Below, piece after piece: positions 63,227 through 64,000 of a DNA stretch of 64,000 nucleotides. Below the pieces are notes generated by a model that had not been told where the DNA came from, searched no databases, and worked only from the letters and a program-made list of their open reading frames with translations. Source of the DNA: an uncultured Clostridia bacterium (GTDB taxonomy: Bacteria > Bacillota > Clostridia > TANB77 > CAG-508). The translations under genes were made by a program, and so were the position numbers. Position 1 is the first letter of the stretch, and each line of letters begins with the position of its first letter. The stretch spans positions 1-64,000 of the forward strand of contig CANRNR010000007.1 in the NCBI GenBank assembly GCA_947632035.1, given 5' to 3'.

Positions 63227-64000
63227 ATGGGAAAATCAAAAAAAATAATAATTGTTATTATAATTATAGCTGCTGTTATTTTGGCAGCAATAATGACAGA
63301 ATTATTCTTATTAAGAAATGGAGAAGGTAAAGAAGTATCAAATAACCAAGAGGAAAATTCACAGACAAATGAACAAAATTCAATATCAGTAGAACCACCA
63401 GATTTAAATACATTTATGCCAGGTGGCAATGATATAGGAGGTGGCAGTAGCACTACTCCAACACCTAATATTCTTGAACCAACTTCAACAACATATTATT
63501 ATGGTCAATTAAACAATATAGGAAAAACTATTTATGATGGCTTGAAACAAAACAAAGATAAATTTAAGACTGGAACTTATATTTTTAATTTTGGAACTCA
63601 ATTTAATACACTTTTGCATACTGATTCAGGAAATGATGAATTAAATAAAGCTTTTCAAGCAGCATGGGATGCTTTTATGTATGATCAAGTAGATTTGTTT
63701 TATGTAGATCCATCAAAAGTTAATTTAATAACTCAGTACACAAATATCGGAGGCATAAATACTTACACAGTTACTATTGAACCTAGAGAAGAAGGAAATT
63801 ATTTAAATGCTGAGTTCCCAACACAGGAAGATGTAGAGAGAGCACAGTACTATGTAAAATATATGGTAGATCAAGTTATTGATCAAACTCAAGATAATAG
63901 TATATTTCAAAAAGTAAGAAAAGTACATGAGTGGTTAATAAGACATATTGAATACGATGAGACCAGTAAGAATGCTTCTAATCCTTATGGAGCATTACTA
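63227..64000 (+). CDS. membrane-anchored transglutaminase-like protein, truncated by window end
   Basis: ORF open to window end; N-terminal TM then Pro/Thr linker, ends VRKVHEWLIRHIEYDETSKNASNPYGALL. Confidence 0.6.
   Translation, partial: MGKSKKIIIVIIIIAAVILAAIMTELFLLRNGEGKEVSNNQEENSQTNEQNSISVEPPDLNTFMPGGNDIGGGSSTTPTPNILEPTSTTYYYGQLNNIGKTIYDGLKQNKDKFKTGTYIFNFGTQFNTLLHTDSGNDELNKAFQAAWDAFMYDQVDLFYVDPSKVNLITQYTNIGGINTYTVTIEPREEGNYLNAEFPTQEDVERAQYYVKYMVDQVIDQTQDNSIFQKVRKVHEWLIRHIEYDETSKNASNPYGALL

Overview
AT-rich, low-GC Gram-positive (Clostridia/Bacillota-like) chromosomal window. Housekeeping and envelope genes: mutL, miaA, HlyD-like, sepF, divIVA, rsmD, ftsK, a beta-CASP hydrolase, GH15, an rfb dTDP-rhamnose cluster, radA, disA, cyclophilin, cdaA, truA, a Tad/Flp-like pilus locus and spoIVB. 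Two signals stand out. (1) In-frame CGG codons are almost absent. Five of the six I found by hand are single extra C's placed before a Gly GGN codon, and skipping that C (+1) restores a conserved protein: truA, the CpaF/TadA ATPase Walker A, a DUF4143-type ATPase (two sites, one in Walker A) and a pilin-like gene. This suggests recurrent +1 frameshifting at CGG rather than random pseudogenes. (2) At 18.3-34.6 kb one expressed ChW-repeat surface protein is followed by three promoterless alternative C-terminal cassettes in mixed orientation. Each starts at an in-frame copy of a short arm-spacer-arm site (ACAAAA-TGTGAC-TTTTGT), which looks like a shufflon-type inversion system. Other items include a family of structured intergenic hairpins, a tRNA-Gln 3' fragment (integration scar), about 33-bp motif arrays upstream of the DUF4143 ATPases, and a pilus locus with unusual MENASKAL pilin-like paralogs. 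All calls are from reading the sequence; no searches were run.
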